Below, piece after piece: positions 1 to 12,757 of a DNA stretch of 64,000 bases. Location of the stretch: NCBI GenBank assembly GCA_029834535.1, contig JAQMWT010000428.1, positions 62,001 through 126,000 of the forward strand, read 5' to 3'. The stretch comes from Chrysophaeum taylorii (lineage: Eukaryota; Sar; Pelagophyceae; Pelagomonadales; Pelagomonadaceae). Position numbers and translations under genes: made by a program. Numbering within the stretch: the stretch's first letter is position 1; each line of letters begins with the position of its first letter. The notes beneath the pieces are model-generated. The model was not told the origin of the DNA. It made no database searches and saw only the letters and a program-made list of their open reading frames with translations.

Positions 1-3000
1 AAAAAATTAACCGCGCAGCTCAACGAGCTGGTCGCCATGGTCAGGGAGGACTTGGACAAGCAGACGCGAAAGAAGGTCAACACGCTGCTGATCATCGACG
101 TCCACGCCCGCGACATCGTCAACAATTTCGTCACCACCACTACCCGGGATCACCAGCAGCAGCGGCGGCGGCCGGAGGGTAGCGTCCCAGTAGTCGACGA
201 GAAGGATTTTGCGTGGGAGTCCCAGCTGCGGTTTTACTGGACGAAGGACGTCGACGATTGCACGATCCGCCAATGCACCGGGGCATTTCGGTACGGCTAC
301 GAGTACATGGGCTTGAACGGACGCCTCGTCATCACGCCCCTTACCGACCGGTGCGGACGTCGTAGTCGCGATCGACCCAGCACTACTACTACTACTTATT
401 CTTCTTCGTAGGTGCTACATGACGCTGACCCAAGCCTTGACGTTCAAGCTCGGAGGGTCGCCCGCGGGACCCGCCGGCACGGGAAAGACGGAAACGGTCA
501 AGGATCTGGCGAAATCCCTGGCTCTCCCGTGCTTCGTGATTAACTGCGGCGAGGGGCTCGACTTCAAGGCGATGGGGTCGATATTCTCGGGTCTCGTCCA
601 AGCTGGGGCCTGGGGGTGCTTCGACGAGTTCAACCGCATCAACGTCGAGGTGTTGAGCGTCGTGTCGGCCCAGCTTCGAAGCATCCAGAACGCGCTGATT
701 CACGACAAGCCGAGGTGCGATATCGGGTCGGGAGAGATCCACGTGAAGCGCGTCGAGGGATTTGCGACGTGCGGGTTTTTCATCACGATGAATCCCGGGT
801 ATGCCGGGCGGACGGAACTCCCCGATAATCTCAAGGCGCTGTTCCGGCCAGTCACGATGATCTCGCCCGACCTCGCCATGATCTGCGAGATCATGCTATT
901 TTCCGAGGGATTCGAGGAAGCGAAGACCCTCGCGCGCAAGATGACGGTGCTCTACAAGCTGTCCAAGGAACAGCTGTCCAAGCAGCACCACTACGATTTC
1001 GGGCTCCGGAGCTTGAAGTCGGTGCTGGTGATGGCGGGAGGGCTGAAGCGCGCGTACTCCGCCGAGTTGGCCGAGGATTTGGTGTTGATGAGAGTCCTTC
1101 GAGACTCGAACATGCCCAAGTACGTGTTCGAGGACGAGCCCCTCTTCAAGGGACTGATCGCCGACCTGTTTCCGGGACTCGAGGCCACTCGAGTCGGGTA
1201 CGAGGAGCTCGCCGCCCAGATCGCTCGGGACCTCGAGGAAGGCGGATACAAGTGCAAGAACGACATCACCTTCCGGGAGCAGGTCGACAAGGTGCTGCAA
1301 GTGCACGAGACGATGCTCGTGCGGCACACGATTCAGGTCGTCGGGCCGACGGGCGGCGGAAAGACTCTAGTCTTGAACGCGCTGGCCAAGGCCAATCGCG
1401 CCAAGCAGTTCGTGTTGAACCCAAAGGCCCAGTCGCTCGACGAGCTTTATGGTTTTATGGACCCCGTCACCCGCGACTGGACCGACGGCATCTTATCTAA
1501 ACTGTTCCGCGACGCGAACGACGCGGCCGCGACGAAAACCACCAAGTGGATCGTCTTCGACGGCGACGTCGACGCCGTCTGGGTCGAGAACATGAACTCG
1601 GTCATGGACGACAACCGATTGCTGACTTTGCCGAACGGCGAGAGAATTCGGTTGCAGCCGCACTGCCACCTCGTGATCGAGACCTTTGACCTGCAATACG
1701 CGTCGCCGGCGACGATATCGCGCTGCGGGATGATCTGGGTCGACCCCAAAAATCTCGGCTACCGGCCGTTCTTCGACCGGTGGCTCGGCAGAAACAACAA
1801 CAACAACAACAACAAGCGTTACCCCGAACTCGTCGAAGACCAGCTCGAGCTGCTCTTCGACCAGTACGTCCCAAAGTGCATCGACTTCGTCCAGCTAGGT
1901 CTGGTCGACGGGGTCTTGGGGGGCGACGAGAAGCTCCGTTCGGTGATCCCGGTGTCGTCGGTCGCGTTGGTCAGACAGCTCACCGCGTGCTTGGACGTAT
2001 GGTTGGGAATGTTGTTGAAGCAAGCGGACGCCGCCGCCGCGAGTCCGCCCGTCGACAAGGACGACGTCGAGAACGTGTTTGCGATGGCGATATCGTGGTC
2101 GATCGCGGCGCCGCTCGTCGAGGATAGAGGATCGATAACGCGATTCTACTCGTTTCTGTCGAAAATTGCGACGGTAAGTCTGCCTCCCGGAAACTTGACG
2201 GATCACGTCTACGATCCCGAGCTGAGACGGTGGGACTCCTGGAAGGATCGCGTCCCATCGTACGTCGAGCCCTCGCCATTCAAGTTCTGCGACGTGGTCG
2301 TCCCGACGACCGATTCTTGCAAATACATGTTCGTCCTCAAGTCGCTCGCCCCTAAAATGCCGGTCTTGTTTTGCGGGGCCTCCGGAACCGCCAAGACGAC
2401 AATAATCAACGACTACCTGTCGTCGTCGTCGTCGTCGAGGAGGAGATTGTTGTCGAACGACGAGGAGCCGGAAAATTTCGAGGACGAGAACGACGACTCG
2501 GAGGAGGAGGCGAGGCTTAGGATCGGGTTTTCCTCTCGAACTTCGTCCAAGGACGTTCAGGTCGCGATAGAGGCGAACGTCGACAAGAGGACTGGGAACA
2601 TCTACGGCCCGCCCGCTGGCAAAAAGCTCCTCTGCTTCGTCGACGACCTGAACATGCCAAAGGTCGACGCCTACGGCACGCAACAGCCCATCACGTTCCT
2701 GCTGACCTTGATGTCGCGAGGAATATTCTACGATCGCGACAAGGACTTGACCCAAAAAGTCCTCAAGGACGTGTGCTACGCGGGCGCTATGGGCCCGCCC
2801 GGCGGCGGTCGGAACCACGTCGACCCGCGGTTTACCGCGTTGTTCGCCGTGTGCAACCTCCAGGACCCAACGCGCGACGTCCTCGAATACGTGTACGCGT
2901 CGATCATCTCGACGCGACTCGCGGATTTTTCTGATCCAGTCAGAGACGCGGCGGCAAAATTTCCCGCGTTAATGCTCGAGGTCTTCGAGCACGTCGTCGA

Positions 3001-6000
3001 CGCGCTCCCCCCGACACCGTCGAAATTCTTTTACATCTTTACGCTCCGCGACCTGAGTCGCGTCGCCGAGGGCGTTTGCCTCGCGAAGAGCGAAAAATTT
3101 CGCACCCCGACGTCCATAATGCGGTTGCTGAGAAACGAGATGCTGCGCGTCTTTTGCGATCGGCTCGTCTCGGAATCGGATCTTTTGGTCGTGGAAAAAA
3201 AGATCGCCGAGCTCGTGCCAGACGAGGCCGTCCTCGCCGACCCGCTCGTATTCGGGGACTTTCTTCTTCGTCGTCGTCACGACGACAACAACAACGGCAG
3301 CTCGTACGAAGAAAAGACGATCGAAGAAACGAAAGAGGTCTTCGACGAGATGATCGCGCGACACAACAAGAACACTACTTGTTTGGCGCCGGCCCTGACG
3401 CTCGTGCTGTTCGACCAGGCGCTGGCTCACGCGACGCGCATCCACCGCATCATCCGGATGCCTCGGGGAAACGCGCTGCTGGTGGGCGTGGGTGGGTCGG
3501 GGAAGCAGTCGCTCGCCAGACTCGCGACGTACTGCGCCGGGTACGAGCTGTTTTCGATCCGTTTGGCGCGGAACTACGGCGAGGCAGAATTCCGAGAAGA
3601 CTTGAAGAAGCTGTACCAGATATTGGGGGAGAAGGAGGTTGTCTTTCTCTTGAGCGACGCCCACGTCGCCGAAGAAGGGTTTCTCGAGTTTGTGAACAAG
3701 ATGCTCACGACGGGGACGGTGCCCGCGTTGTACGCGCAAGACGAGAGGGACGAGCTGTGCAACGCGATACGCGACGAGGCGAAAAGCACCAGCAACGGTA
3801 TGCACACCACCACCATCGATACTCCCGACAACTTGTGGAACTATTATGTCCGGAAGTGTGCGAACAACCTCCACGTCGTGTTGTGCATGTCGCCGTCGGG
3901 GGATCGGCTCCGACTGCGGTGTCGGAGCTTTCCGGGGTTGATCAGCAACGCCGTGATTGATTGGTTTTTTCCCTGGCCCGAAGACGCGCTGGAAAAAGTG
4001 GCGTCGGCGTTCCTCCCCGACGACGACGACGACGACGACAAAAACGACGACATCAACAAGAAGCAGCCTGGTGCTGGTGGTGGTGGTGGTGGTGAGCCGT
4101 CGTTTTTTGTCTTTTGCCACCAGCACGCGGTCGAGGAGGCGAGGCGGTTCGAGGTTGAGCTAAATCGGTTCTACTTTGTCACGCCAAAACACTACCTCGA
4201 CTACATCAACACTTACAAGCGGCAGATTGTGGAGAACGAGGAAAAGGTCAACGCGGAAATCAAGCGGTTGAGCGGCGGGCTGTCGAAGCTCGTCCAGGCC
4301 GCGACCGACGTCGATAGGATGTCGGTGGAACTTTCGGAACAAAAGAAGATCGTCGACGCCAAAACGCTAGACGTCGAAGGTCTCATCGAGCAGATCCAGT
4401 CAAAGACGAAAATCGCCAACGAGCAGAAGCAGGTCGCGACGGTCAAGCAGGAAGCTGCGTCCGAGCAGGCTATTCTCATCACGTCGGAGAAAGAAAAGGC
4501 CGACGTCGCTTTGAACGAGGCGCTTCCGGCAGTCGCCGCTGCCGAAGAGGCCCTCGACAACCTCCACAAAGAAGATTTGACCGAAATTAAGAACTTCGCA
4601 AAGCCCCCCAAGGCTGTGCAGGACGTGTGTTTGATGATCACCCATCTCCGCCCCACGGGCGAAAAGCTCGAGGAGACGTGGGGCGACGCCAAAAAAATGC
4701 TCTCGAACGCGTCGCTCCTCGAGAAGCTCAAAAGATACCCGAAGGATTCGATCACCGAGAAGATGATGAAGGGCGTGCGGAAGTATATGAAAGAACTGTC
4801 GATCGAGAAGATGGAGACGATCTCCAAGGCTGGGAAGGGGCTGCTCGCGTGGGTGGTCGCGATCTCCAAGTACTACGAGGTTGCGCGAAACGTCGAACCG
4901 CTGAGAGCCAAGGTCCGCGACATGGAAAAGGTCCAGGCGAGAACAGAAAAAGAGCTGGCCGAGCTCAACGCGCAGCTCGCAGCTTTAGAAAAGGAAGTGT
5001 CGTTTTTTAACGAACAATACGAAGCAAAAAACTCCGAACTCAACAACCTCCTAGCGCAAGCGGCGCTGATGGAGCGACGCTTAAATTCTGCGTCGAAACT
5101 CATCGCTGGTCTCGCGGGCGAGAGGATGCGATGGACGCGGGATATCGACGAGCTCAACGCCAAAAAACTCGAGCTCAAAAAAAACTGTCTCGTGGCGGCG
5201 GCATTTCTGTCGTACGCGGGCGCGTTCACGTTTGACTTTCGCGAAAATCTGCTCATCGCTTTCGCCAACAAGCTGGGGTTGACGGAGAGAAAGAAGCCGT
5301 TCGCCGTCGTCGCCGAAATGCTCGCGTCGGACGCGACGATCCAGACGTGGGTGGGCAGGGGTCTTCCCGCCGACGTCCACTCGATCCAAAACGGAATTTT
5401 AACCACGACCGCGACGGCATCTCGTTTTCCGCTTTGCGTTGATCCGCAGCTCCAAGCCGTGACGTGGATCAAGCAAATGTTTGACCCAAAAGTCAAAACG
5501 CTCTCCGACAACGATTTCATGAAGCACCTCGAGCTGGCGATCCAATTCGGGCAGCCCTTTCTCTTCGAAAACGTCGAGGAGGAGCTCGACCCGATTTTAG
5601 ACCCCGTGCTCGAGAAAACGACGTATTCGGACGACGGCGAAGGCGGGTCGTCTTCGCACAAGCTGATAAAAATTGGGGACAAGAGCGTCCAGTGGGACGA
5701 CGAGTTCCGGCTGTTTTTCACCACAAAGCTCGCCAACCCCCGGTACTCCCCCGAGGTCATGTCGAAGACCACGATTATCAACTACTCGGTTACGGGCGAC
5801 GGCCTGGCCAACCAGCTTCTGGACGTTGTCGTCGCCCACGAGCGACCAGACCTCGAACAGCAGTTTGCGGCGCTCATCGCCGAGATGTCCGAGTCGGCGA
5901 ATTTGATACTGCAGCTCGAAGACACGCTCCTCGGCGAGCTCTCGTCCTCGTCGGGAAACATATTGGACAACGACGAGCTCATCCAGACGCTGGACGAAAC

Positions 6001-8647
6001 GAAAACCAAAGCCGAAGAGATAAAAGTAAAGCTCGAAAAATCAAAGTTCACCAAAGACGAAATTTCGAACGCGAGGTCAAAATACGGTGCGGTGGCGGCG
6101 CGAGGATCGATATCGTACTTCGTGCTGGCCTCCCTCGCCACGCTAAACGCCATGTACGAGACGTCGTTGGATTCGTTTTTGTCGGCCGTCTTTCGCACGG
6201 CGCTGGACCGCGCGGCACACGATGCGGTCTTGGAGACGCGCCTCGAGAACATGATCGACTCGATCACGAGAATCGTCTACGACTACGCGTGCACGGGAAT
6301 CTTCGAGCGACACAAGTTGACGTTCGCGGTTCAGATGACCATCGCCGTAACTAAACCGACGAAGAATCGAGCGGAATTGGATTTTTTCCTCAAGGGCAAC
6401 ACCGGTCACCTCGTCGTGGACGACAACAACAACAAAAAAACAACAAAAGCTCCGCCGTGCTGGGTGACGTCGTCGAACGACTTCGCCGCGTGTCCCGTCG
6501 ATTTGGAATTTGAGACCTACGAAGCCGAGTGGAAGAAATGGTACGACCTCGAAGCTCCCGAACTTGCCGACATGCCGCCCCCGGCACTTTCTTCCGATTC
6601 AACACCCCTCCAAAAGCTGTGCGTGATGCGGTGCTTCCGCCCAGATCGGGTCTACAACGCGGCCAAACTCTTCGTCGTCGCCGAATTGGGCGAACGATAC
6701 GTCCAGCCGCCAACCCTCGACTATTCGCGAATATACGCCCAAAGCTCGTCGCTGGCGCCCGTTCTTTTCGTTTTGTCCCCGGGCGCCGACCCCCAAACCG
6801 ACGTCCAAAAGCTCTGCGACCTCAAAAACATGACCTCCAAGTTCCGATATATCGCCTTAGGTCAGGGCCAAGGCCCCAAAGCCGAAGCGCTGATCGACCA
6901 GGGCACCGCCAAGGGGTGGTGGGTCATGCTCCAAAATTGCCATCTCCTCATCTCGTGGGTTCGGAACGCGCTCGAAAAGAAACTCGAGCTCGCGGCCAAG
7001 CCGCCGCACAAGGATTTTCGGCTGTGGCTCACCACCGAGCCAGCCTCGACCTTTCCCCTCGGGATTCTCCAGCGAGCGCTCAAGGTCGTCACCGAACCGC
7101 CCGACAGCCTCAAGCTCAACATGCGCGCGACCTACGCGAAGCTCGACGACGATTCGTTGACCGACGAGTGCGAGCACCCCGCCTTTCGCCGGTGTCTCTT
7201 CGTCCTCGCGTGGCTCCACGCGGTCGTTCAAGAGCGCCGCAAGTTTGGGAAGATCGGCTGGAACATATCGTACGATTTCAACGAATCCGATTTCGTCATT
7301 TCCCGGAAACTTCTCGCCTCGTATCTAAACAGGTCCCTCCTCGACGACGACGCCGGCGGCGGCGGCGGCGTTATTCCGTGGGCGTCCCTCAAGTACCTCA
7401 TCGGAGACGCGATGTACGGCGGCCGCGTCTCGGACGACATGGACCGCCGCGTCCTCGCGACTTACCTCAACGAATACGTGGGCGACTTCTTGTTATTATC
7501 GCGCGATAACGACGAGAAGAAGTTTTACTTTTCGAGGGCAGGCTACGACTACGAGCTGCCAGCGCCACAACGAAAAGAAGACGACGCGATCTCCTTCTAC
7601 GCGCGCTACGTCGACGAGATGCCGCTCACCACCTCGCCGCTGGTGTTCGGCCTCCACTCGAACGCCGAGATCGGCTTCTACACCAACGCCGCGAAGACCG
7701 TGTGCCGCGACCTATTGTCGCTGCAGCCGCGATCGACGACCTCGGACGCGGGATCCAGCCGCGACGACGTCATCGCCGGCGCGGCCGCCGACATCAAATC
7801 TAAGGTCCCGATCCAATCCCTCGACATCGGAACCTACGACCTCCTCGTCGTGCGCGCGGCGATAACCACCACCACCACCACCACGATCACGCCGTCCCAG
7901 GTCGTCTTGCTCCAAGAGCTCGAGCGATGGAACGCGTTGGCGATAAAGATGTTCGTCACCCTAACCGATCTCCAGCGCGCTTTCAAGGGCGAAGTCGGTT
8001 TGTCGGAGGAGCTCGATGATCTCGGAAACGCGCTCTTCGACGGTCAGATACCAACAATCTGGCGCCGCCTCGCCCCCGCGACGGAAAAACCTCTCGGCTC
8101 GTGGGTAGCGCACTACCTCGACCGATACGCCCAGTACGAGGCCTGGATTCGCACCTCGCCCTTGCCCGTCGTGTGGCTCGGCGGCCTCCACGTTCCCGAA
8201 TCATACCTCACTGCCCTCGTGCAAACGGCCTGCCGCCAGAAAAATTGGCCCCTCGACAGGGCCTCGCAATCGACCCGAGTCACCGCGTTTACCGACGCAT
8301 CGCAAATCACGCGACCCCTCGAATCTGGCACCTACGTCCGCGGTCTCTTCCTCGAAGGCGCCGCCTGGGATCTCGAGGCCTCGAAACTCAAGCCCCAAGA
8401 CCCCAAAGTCCTGGTTGTCCCCCTCCCGATTCTCGAGGTGGTCCCGGTCGAGGCCTCCAACATCCCTCCCCAACAAACAACGAGCGACCAAGGCTTCCGC
8501 CTCTTCGAGACGCCTGTCTACGTCACCCAGGCGAGACGAAACGCCATGGGCGTCGGCCTCGTCTTCACGGCGCACTTAAACACCGACATGCGCGACTCAC
8601 ACTGGGTCCTCCAGGGCGTCGCCTTGTGTCTCAACGTCGACACCTAG
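1..8647 (+). CDS. Axonemal-type dynein heavy chain, motor and C-terminal part (5' end outside window)
   Basis: Microtubule motor subunit. The coding sequence is open from base 1 and is best read as 1-350 joined to 412-8647. Visible in order: AAA1 P-loop GPAGTGKT (about 467-490) with Walker B-like CFDEFNRI; AAA2 GPTGGGKT (1343-1366); AAA3 GASGTAKT (2375-2398); AAA4 GVGGSGKQ (about 3484-3507); a coiled-coil stalk flanking a microtubule-binding region (about 4200-5200); AAA5/AAA6 and a C-terminal domain ending TAG. The tail domain lies upstream of the window. Wording around AAA4 (GDRLRLRCRSFPGL) recalls inner-arm DNAH10-type chains, but the class is an inference. In-frame runs of Asn, Ser, Asp, Gly and Thr interrupt non-conserved loops. 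The family is certain from the four P-loops; the subclass is not. Confidence 0.97.
351..411 (+). other. Spliceosomal intron in the dynein heavy chain gene (61 nt)
   Basis: The intron runs GTGCGG to TCGTAG. The upstream frame stays open through this stretch only to the TAG at its 3' edge, and the protein it would encode there is unlike dynein. Removing it joins ACCGACCG to GTGCTACATG and gives an uninterrupted TPLTDRCYMTLTQAL, the conserved dynein AAA1 lead-in. A pyrimidine- and TACTAC-rich stretch precedes the acceptor. Confidence 0.9.
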
Positions 8648-8682
8648 TTGCTTACTAGAAATTTTTTTCAGTTTCTTACTTA

Positions 8683-11600
8683 GTTGGGAATTCACTTGAC
8701 GCCGAAAAAAAGTGAGCGCGATCAGCCAAGGGCGCGCGCAAAATATTGGTGAAGTGATTTGAAGTGAACACAAGTCAGTCACCCTACGTGGCCATCGTGA
8801 ACCTTCGTGAAGTGTGGTGAACGACACCTTTTTTTTTTTTTTAACGCCAGCGCCGATCCCTGCCGCGCCCCCGTCAGCCCCCCCCCCGCGCGCTATAGGT
8901 CTGGTGCTCTTAGCTTCGTTCGCGTTTCGGAGGGAGGAGGTACCGTGGATGGGGTTCCGTGTTTATTTTACTTTAGGAGGCGATGTGAACCAACGAACCA
9001 ACGAACCAACGAACGACCGACCTAAGGAATCTTCTTCGTCTGGTTCTTCCTCATCAACCTCCATCTCCAAAAAAAGTCTTCGGCGAATCAATCATGGTGC
9101 TCTCGGCGTTTTTGAAAAACTTTGTCTCGTGTCACACGAGGCCCCTGTACTTAATCCGGGCCGCCGCCGCCGCCGCCGCCGCCGCCGCAATGAAGAAATT
9201 ATTGTTCATCATGCGCAGTATGCTGGCAACAACTTTGTCCTTCTCGTCCGCGCGACGAGCAGCAACGTGTTTCTTTCTTTCTTTCTTTCCCTCGGTCAGG
9301 ACAAGATTTTTCAATGCTCGGCCAGCGCTCACAGTAGTAGCTCTGCGCGCCATGTGTGTACTACCAATTTGAAAAAAAAACCCTTAGAGGAAGCTCTCGC
9401 CATGTCCGGAAGGAAGAAGGAACCCATACTGCTCCTTCCTTGGTGAGCGGTCGATACAGCTTTCCAACGTCGAGCCAGATCTGTGAAGCCGACTTCATCC
9501 TTCTTCTCAAGTTCAGGATAATCCTCTTTCCAGTTGAGCGATCTCGAGAGCCTGATGATCCATTGAGTGAAGACCTGTTCAAACTCCAAAAGTTGAAATC
9601 GGGCATCTGGTTCTCAGGCATAGCAAAAGAAGGCACGTGGTAACTAATGTCGTCGTCGTCCCAAGCGTCGGGTGCGTCGAGTGCCGCCATGAGATTGCGG
9701 GCAGGCGCAGGCTCGGAGGGCGGCGCAAGCTTGGAGGAAGTCTTTGCCTTTTTTTTCGCGGTGGAATGCAGTCCGTGCACCGTAAATCACACATTCTTGC
9801 TTGAGCAAGCAACTTCCTGGCAGTTGATAGTCCGAAATTCAAGAAGGAAGGCAATCAGCTCGCGATCGTTGAATTCGTAGTCGAAGTGACGCACGTAGTT
9901 TTCATTATTCCCGCAAAACCGAGACGCTCACATTCGAGAATAATAGCCCGCTCAAGACAGGTTTTTGCCGGTCTCGCTGAGATCGTCAACATCGAGACAG
10001 TCTTACGTGGCATGGATTTCGCAGTTATTTATGTTCGGGAGATCAATGACTTCTAGCGTGCTCGCAGAGACTCGATCATGTTGTGCCTGATCAATGCGGC
10101 GCACGCAACCAGGTATAAGTGTTCATGTTGCACGAAAACAACGGGGTCATCCGTTATAGCAAAAAAATCGCCTCGAATTCAGCCAACGCCACCCATTGCT
10201 CAGCACTGATTGTCCAGGGGAGTCCAATGTTGGTAGCCGTGTACAGTTTTTTTTGCACGTGGTGCATACGCAGCAACGAACGAATAAGTTGGTAGCGCGC
10301 CCGGAACCTCGTCTCATAGAGGTCGAGCTTGAGCTTCGGCGATATATTTCCTCGGCTGTAATGGCAAAAGCGCATGCAGATCCTTCAAACGTGTGTGCCG
10401 TAAGAAAAGTACTTCGCTCCATCGTGGGCACTGTTCAGCAGCTCCTAGCCAGCTGGGAATGGATTGATCACCTACTTGCCTCTGGATCGTGTCAAGTCGC
10501 CACATGCCGCTCCCGAGATTTTGGAGATATCATGCATGTCACACACGCTTCGATCTCAACAAAAAATTCTTCGGCGACGCCAATTGTGCAGCCCGGTCTT
10601 GAACAATGGTTGCGCCCGCCAAATCGATATCGATTCTCGCACGCTCCACGACCACAGAACGGAGCAAAGAAGCCGTGCCGGAATCGGTTCCGTCGTCAGC
10701 TGGAACGAGGCCCACGCCGGAACACCGTCTCAACGCCACTCCAATCGGGCCAGATGAAGGATAGGCCAATGGCCTGTCGCTTGAACTTATCCTTGAGTGT
10801 CCCGCCGTCATGCAGCACCTGGGCGAATGGACTGCCGAAAGCCGCTTCATAAATAACACTCCGTAACGACGTGTATCAAGATTGGAACAAAGCAACGCTA
10901 TTCAGCGTCCACCCATTATTCAAACAGCGCCGCCCTTTCGAGTCATGAACGAGGGCGCTTGCCTTTCCCGCCACCGCCGCGGTAATAATACGCCGCCTCA
11001 ATTATTTGGTTGCGATGATCTTCGTCGTCATCAAAGGTGCGCTTGGAAAAAATCCGCTGCGACGTGTACACGTAGTGCCGAGCTGAGAACGTCGCCATCT
11101 GGGAAGAGTGCGTTGCCTGGCTGGGCATATGGCCATGAAGTATCTCGTAATATCCGATTTACCCTTCGAGGCTGCCACAACGCCCACGGCCGCCATAACG
11201 CCCTCCTTTTCTTGGTCTCTCTTCTGTTTCTTGGTGAGCTGTTGACGTCCCAGCTCGTCGAATCCTCCTCCGGATGCGCAGCCTTGAAGTGGGCCGGCCC
11301 CAAGAGGGCATGGTCGTCTGCCACGTGCCTTTCTTGAAGTCTCTCGTCACCGCCTTGAGGCGCTCCCAGCACCGGATACACACATGCGTCGTCGCCTTCC
11401 CACTGGTCAACGCGGTGGTCAGGATGATGTTCCTTCAGTCGACGCACGCAGTCCCACCACCACACCTTGGAAAAACCTGGTTGTTCGTCCACTTTTTTTG
11501 CCGGGTGTGTTATCCACGTCACAACATCGACATCGGCTCGTTCTTGTGAACTTCCTCCTTCTGTTAACACCGCGTTTAAATTCCTCCTCATCATCATCAA

Positions 11601-11779
11601 CATTATCCTCCACCTCCAGGTAGCGCGGCTCGACTTGGCTCATCAGACTTGGCCGTCAGCCAAAGTGAATGAACGTGAAGTGAACATTGGACTTCGGACT
11701 TCAAATTTTCGGTGAAGTGAAGTGAAGTGAACCAAATTCAGCGTACCTAGTGAAGTGAGCCCAGTGAATTCCCAACGCT
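8683..11779 (-). mobile_element. hAT-type DNA transposon, copy 1 (decayed)
   Basis: A 3.1-kb element with a perfect 14-bp terminal inverted repeat: GTTGGGAATTCACT at 8683-8696 and its complement at 11763-11776, the right end continuing CGCT as in copy 2. Subterminal GTGAA repeats lie at both ends (about 8749-8820 and 11713-11765). The minus strand holds broken pieces of a transposase: a BED-like zinc finger (CIRC ... HFKAAH) near 11250-11380, a central block with NPFP, and a C-terminal block resembling the hAT dimerisation domain near 9130-9360. No clear 8-bp target duplication was found. The superfamily assignment rests on my reading of these motifs; the repeat itself is certain because a near-identical copy lies at 20527-23583. 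Confidence 0.78.
9130..11643 (-). pseudogene. hAT transposase remnant in copy 1
   Basis: The likely N-terminus is the acidic MSQVEPRYLEVEDNVDD at 11643. Reading then shifts frame several times: a BED-finger segment split between two frames, a NPFP-containing middle, the segment ending AEFEAIFLL (10154-10375), an acidic segment (9361-9780), and a C-terminal dimerisation-like block. A GCC run at about 9162-9190 sits near the 3' end. No single frame gives a full transposase, so the element cannot be autonomous from this copy. Confidence 0.6.
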
Positions 11780-11837
11780 GAGAATAATAATACTGGGATG
11801 TCTTTTTGGTGTGCCTTGGTTACCCTCGTGTTTGATG

Positions 11838-12491
11838 ATGGAGGCGCTTGTTGCGCGCATCCGCGAGCGCGCGAGAGGACGGGAGCCGTACGTGATAGTG
11901 ACGTACGCGCAGAGCCTCGACGGAAGCATCGGAACAGTCGGGGATCGTCTTTTGTTGAGCGGCGAAGCGTCGACTGCGCTGACGCACGCGTTGCGAAGAG
12001 AGTGCGATGCGATCGCGGTTGGTGTGGGGACGGCCCTCGCCGACGACCCGCGCCTCACGGTGCGCGTCCCGAACGAGCCCCCCAATCAGCCCGCGGCGAT
12101 TGTTTTCGACTCGAACGGCCGCCTCCCGCCGAACGCGCGGCTCTTTGGAAGCGGGAGACGCGTCGTCGTCTTTACGGCGAGGCCGCTCGCTCTGCCCGGC
12201 ACCGAGGTTGTCGTCGTGCCCGCGGACCCCGGCGGCCTCGACCTCCGCGCGGCGATCGAGGCCCTTGGGCGCATGGGCATTCGTTCCATCATGGTCGAGG
12301 GTGGCGCGCGGATCATAGAAAGCTTCGTAGCCGCTGGCTTGGCAGACGACCTTCTCGTCACCGTAGCCCCGCGCCTCGTCGGCGGCATCCGCCCGCAATT
12401 CCAAGGATCACGCCACATCCACGACCCCGTCTACCTTCCCCTCGGCCAAGATTTCGTCGTCTACGGCCAATTGAGGAGCCGCCGCCGATGA
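11838..12491 (+). CDS. RIB7: RibD/Rib7-type riboflavin-pathway reductase
   Basis: Predicted NADPH-dependent reductase of 5-amino-6-(ribosylamino)pyrimidine phosphate in riboflavin biosynthesis. The 217-residue protein is a stand-alone RibD C-terminal (DHFR-like) domain: VTYAQSLDGSIG near the N-terminus, then LSG and HALRRECDAIAVGVGT, ADDPRLTVR, and IMVEGGARII plus VAPRLVGG towards the C-terminus. No deaminase domain is fused, as in yeast Rib7. The start is taken at the second of two adjacent ATGs; an in-frame ATG at 11811 would add nine residues. The hAT right end lies only about 30-60 bp upstream, so its promoter must be very short or come from the transposon. Stop TGA. Confidence 0.85.
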   Translation: MEALVARIRERARGREPYVIVTYAQSLDGSIGTVGDRLLLSGEASTALTHALRRECDAIAVGVGTALADDPRLTVRVPNEPPNQPAAIVFDSNGRLPPNARLFGSGRRVVVFTARPLALPGTEVVVVPADPGGLDLRAAIEALGRMGIRSIMVEGGARIIESFVAAGLADDLLVTVAPRLVGGIRPQFQGSRHIHDPVYLPLGQDFVVYGQLRSRRR

Positions 12492-12757
12492 TAGCATAGT
12501 TTTACTTTGTGAAGGCATGCGCCGCGATCCGCCAGACGAACGAACACAAATGTCCTCCGTTCGCATCGTGGTTGGTTGTGCGACGGGCGGTATGAAGGTG
12601 CAAGCCGCGCGTAGTAGAGGCCATGAGTTTTTTTTCCAAGAGCTCCCTCCCGTAGCCCAAGCACTCTCCTATACCGCGCGCGCGCACAAACAACCCCTCT
12701 GCGTCTCGTCTTATAATATATATAGACTTATGTACGAGACATATTAATTAATTAATT

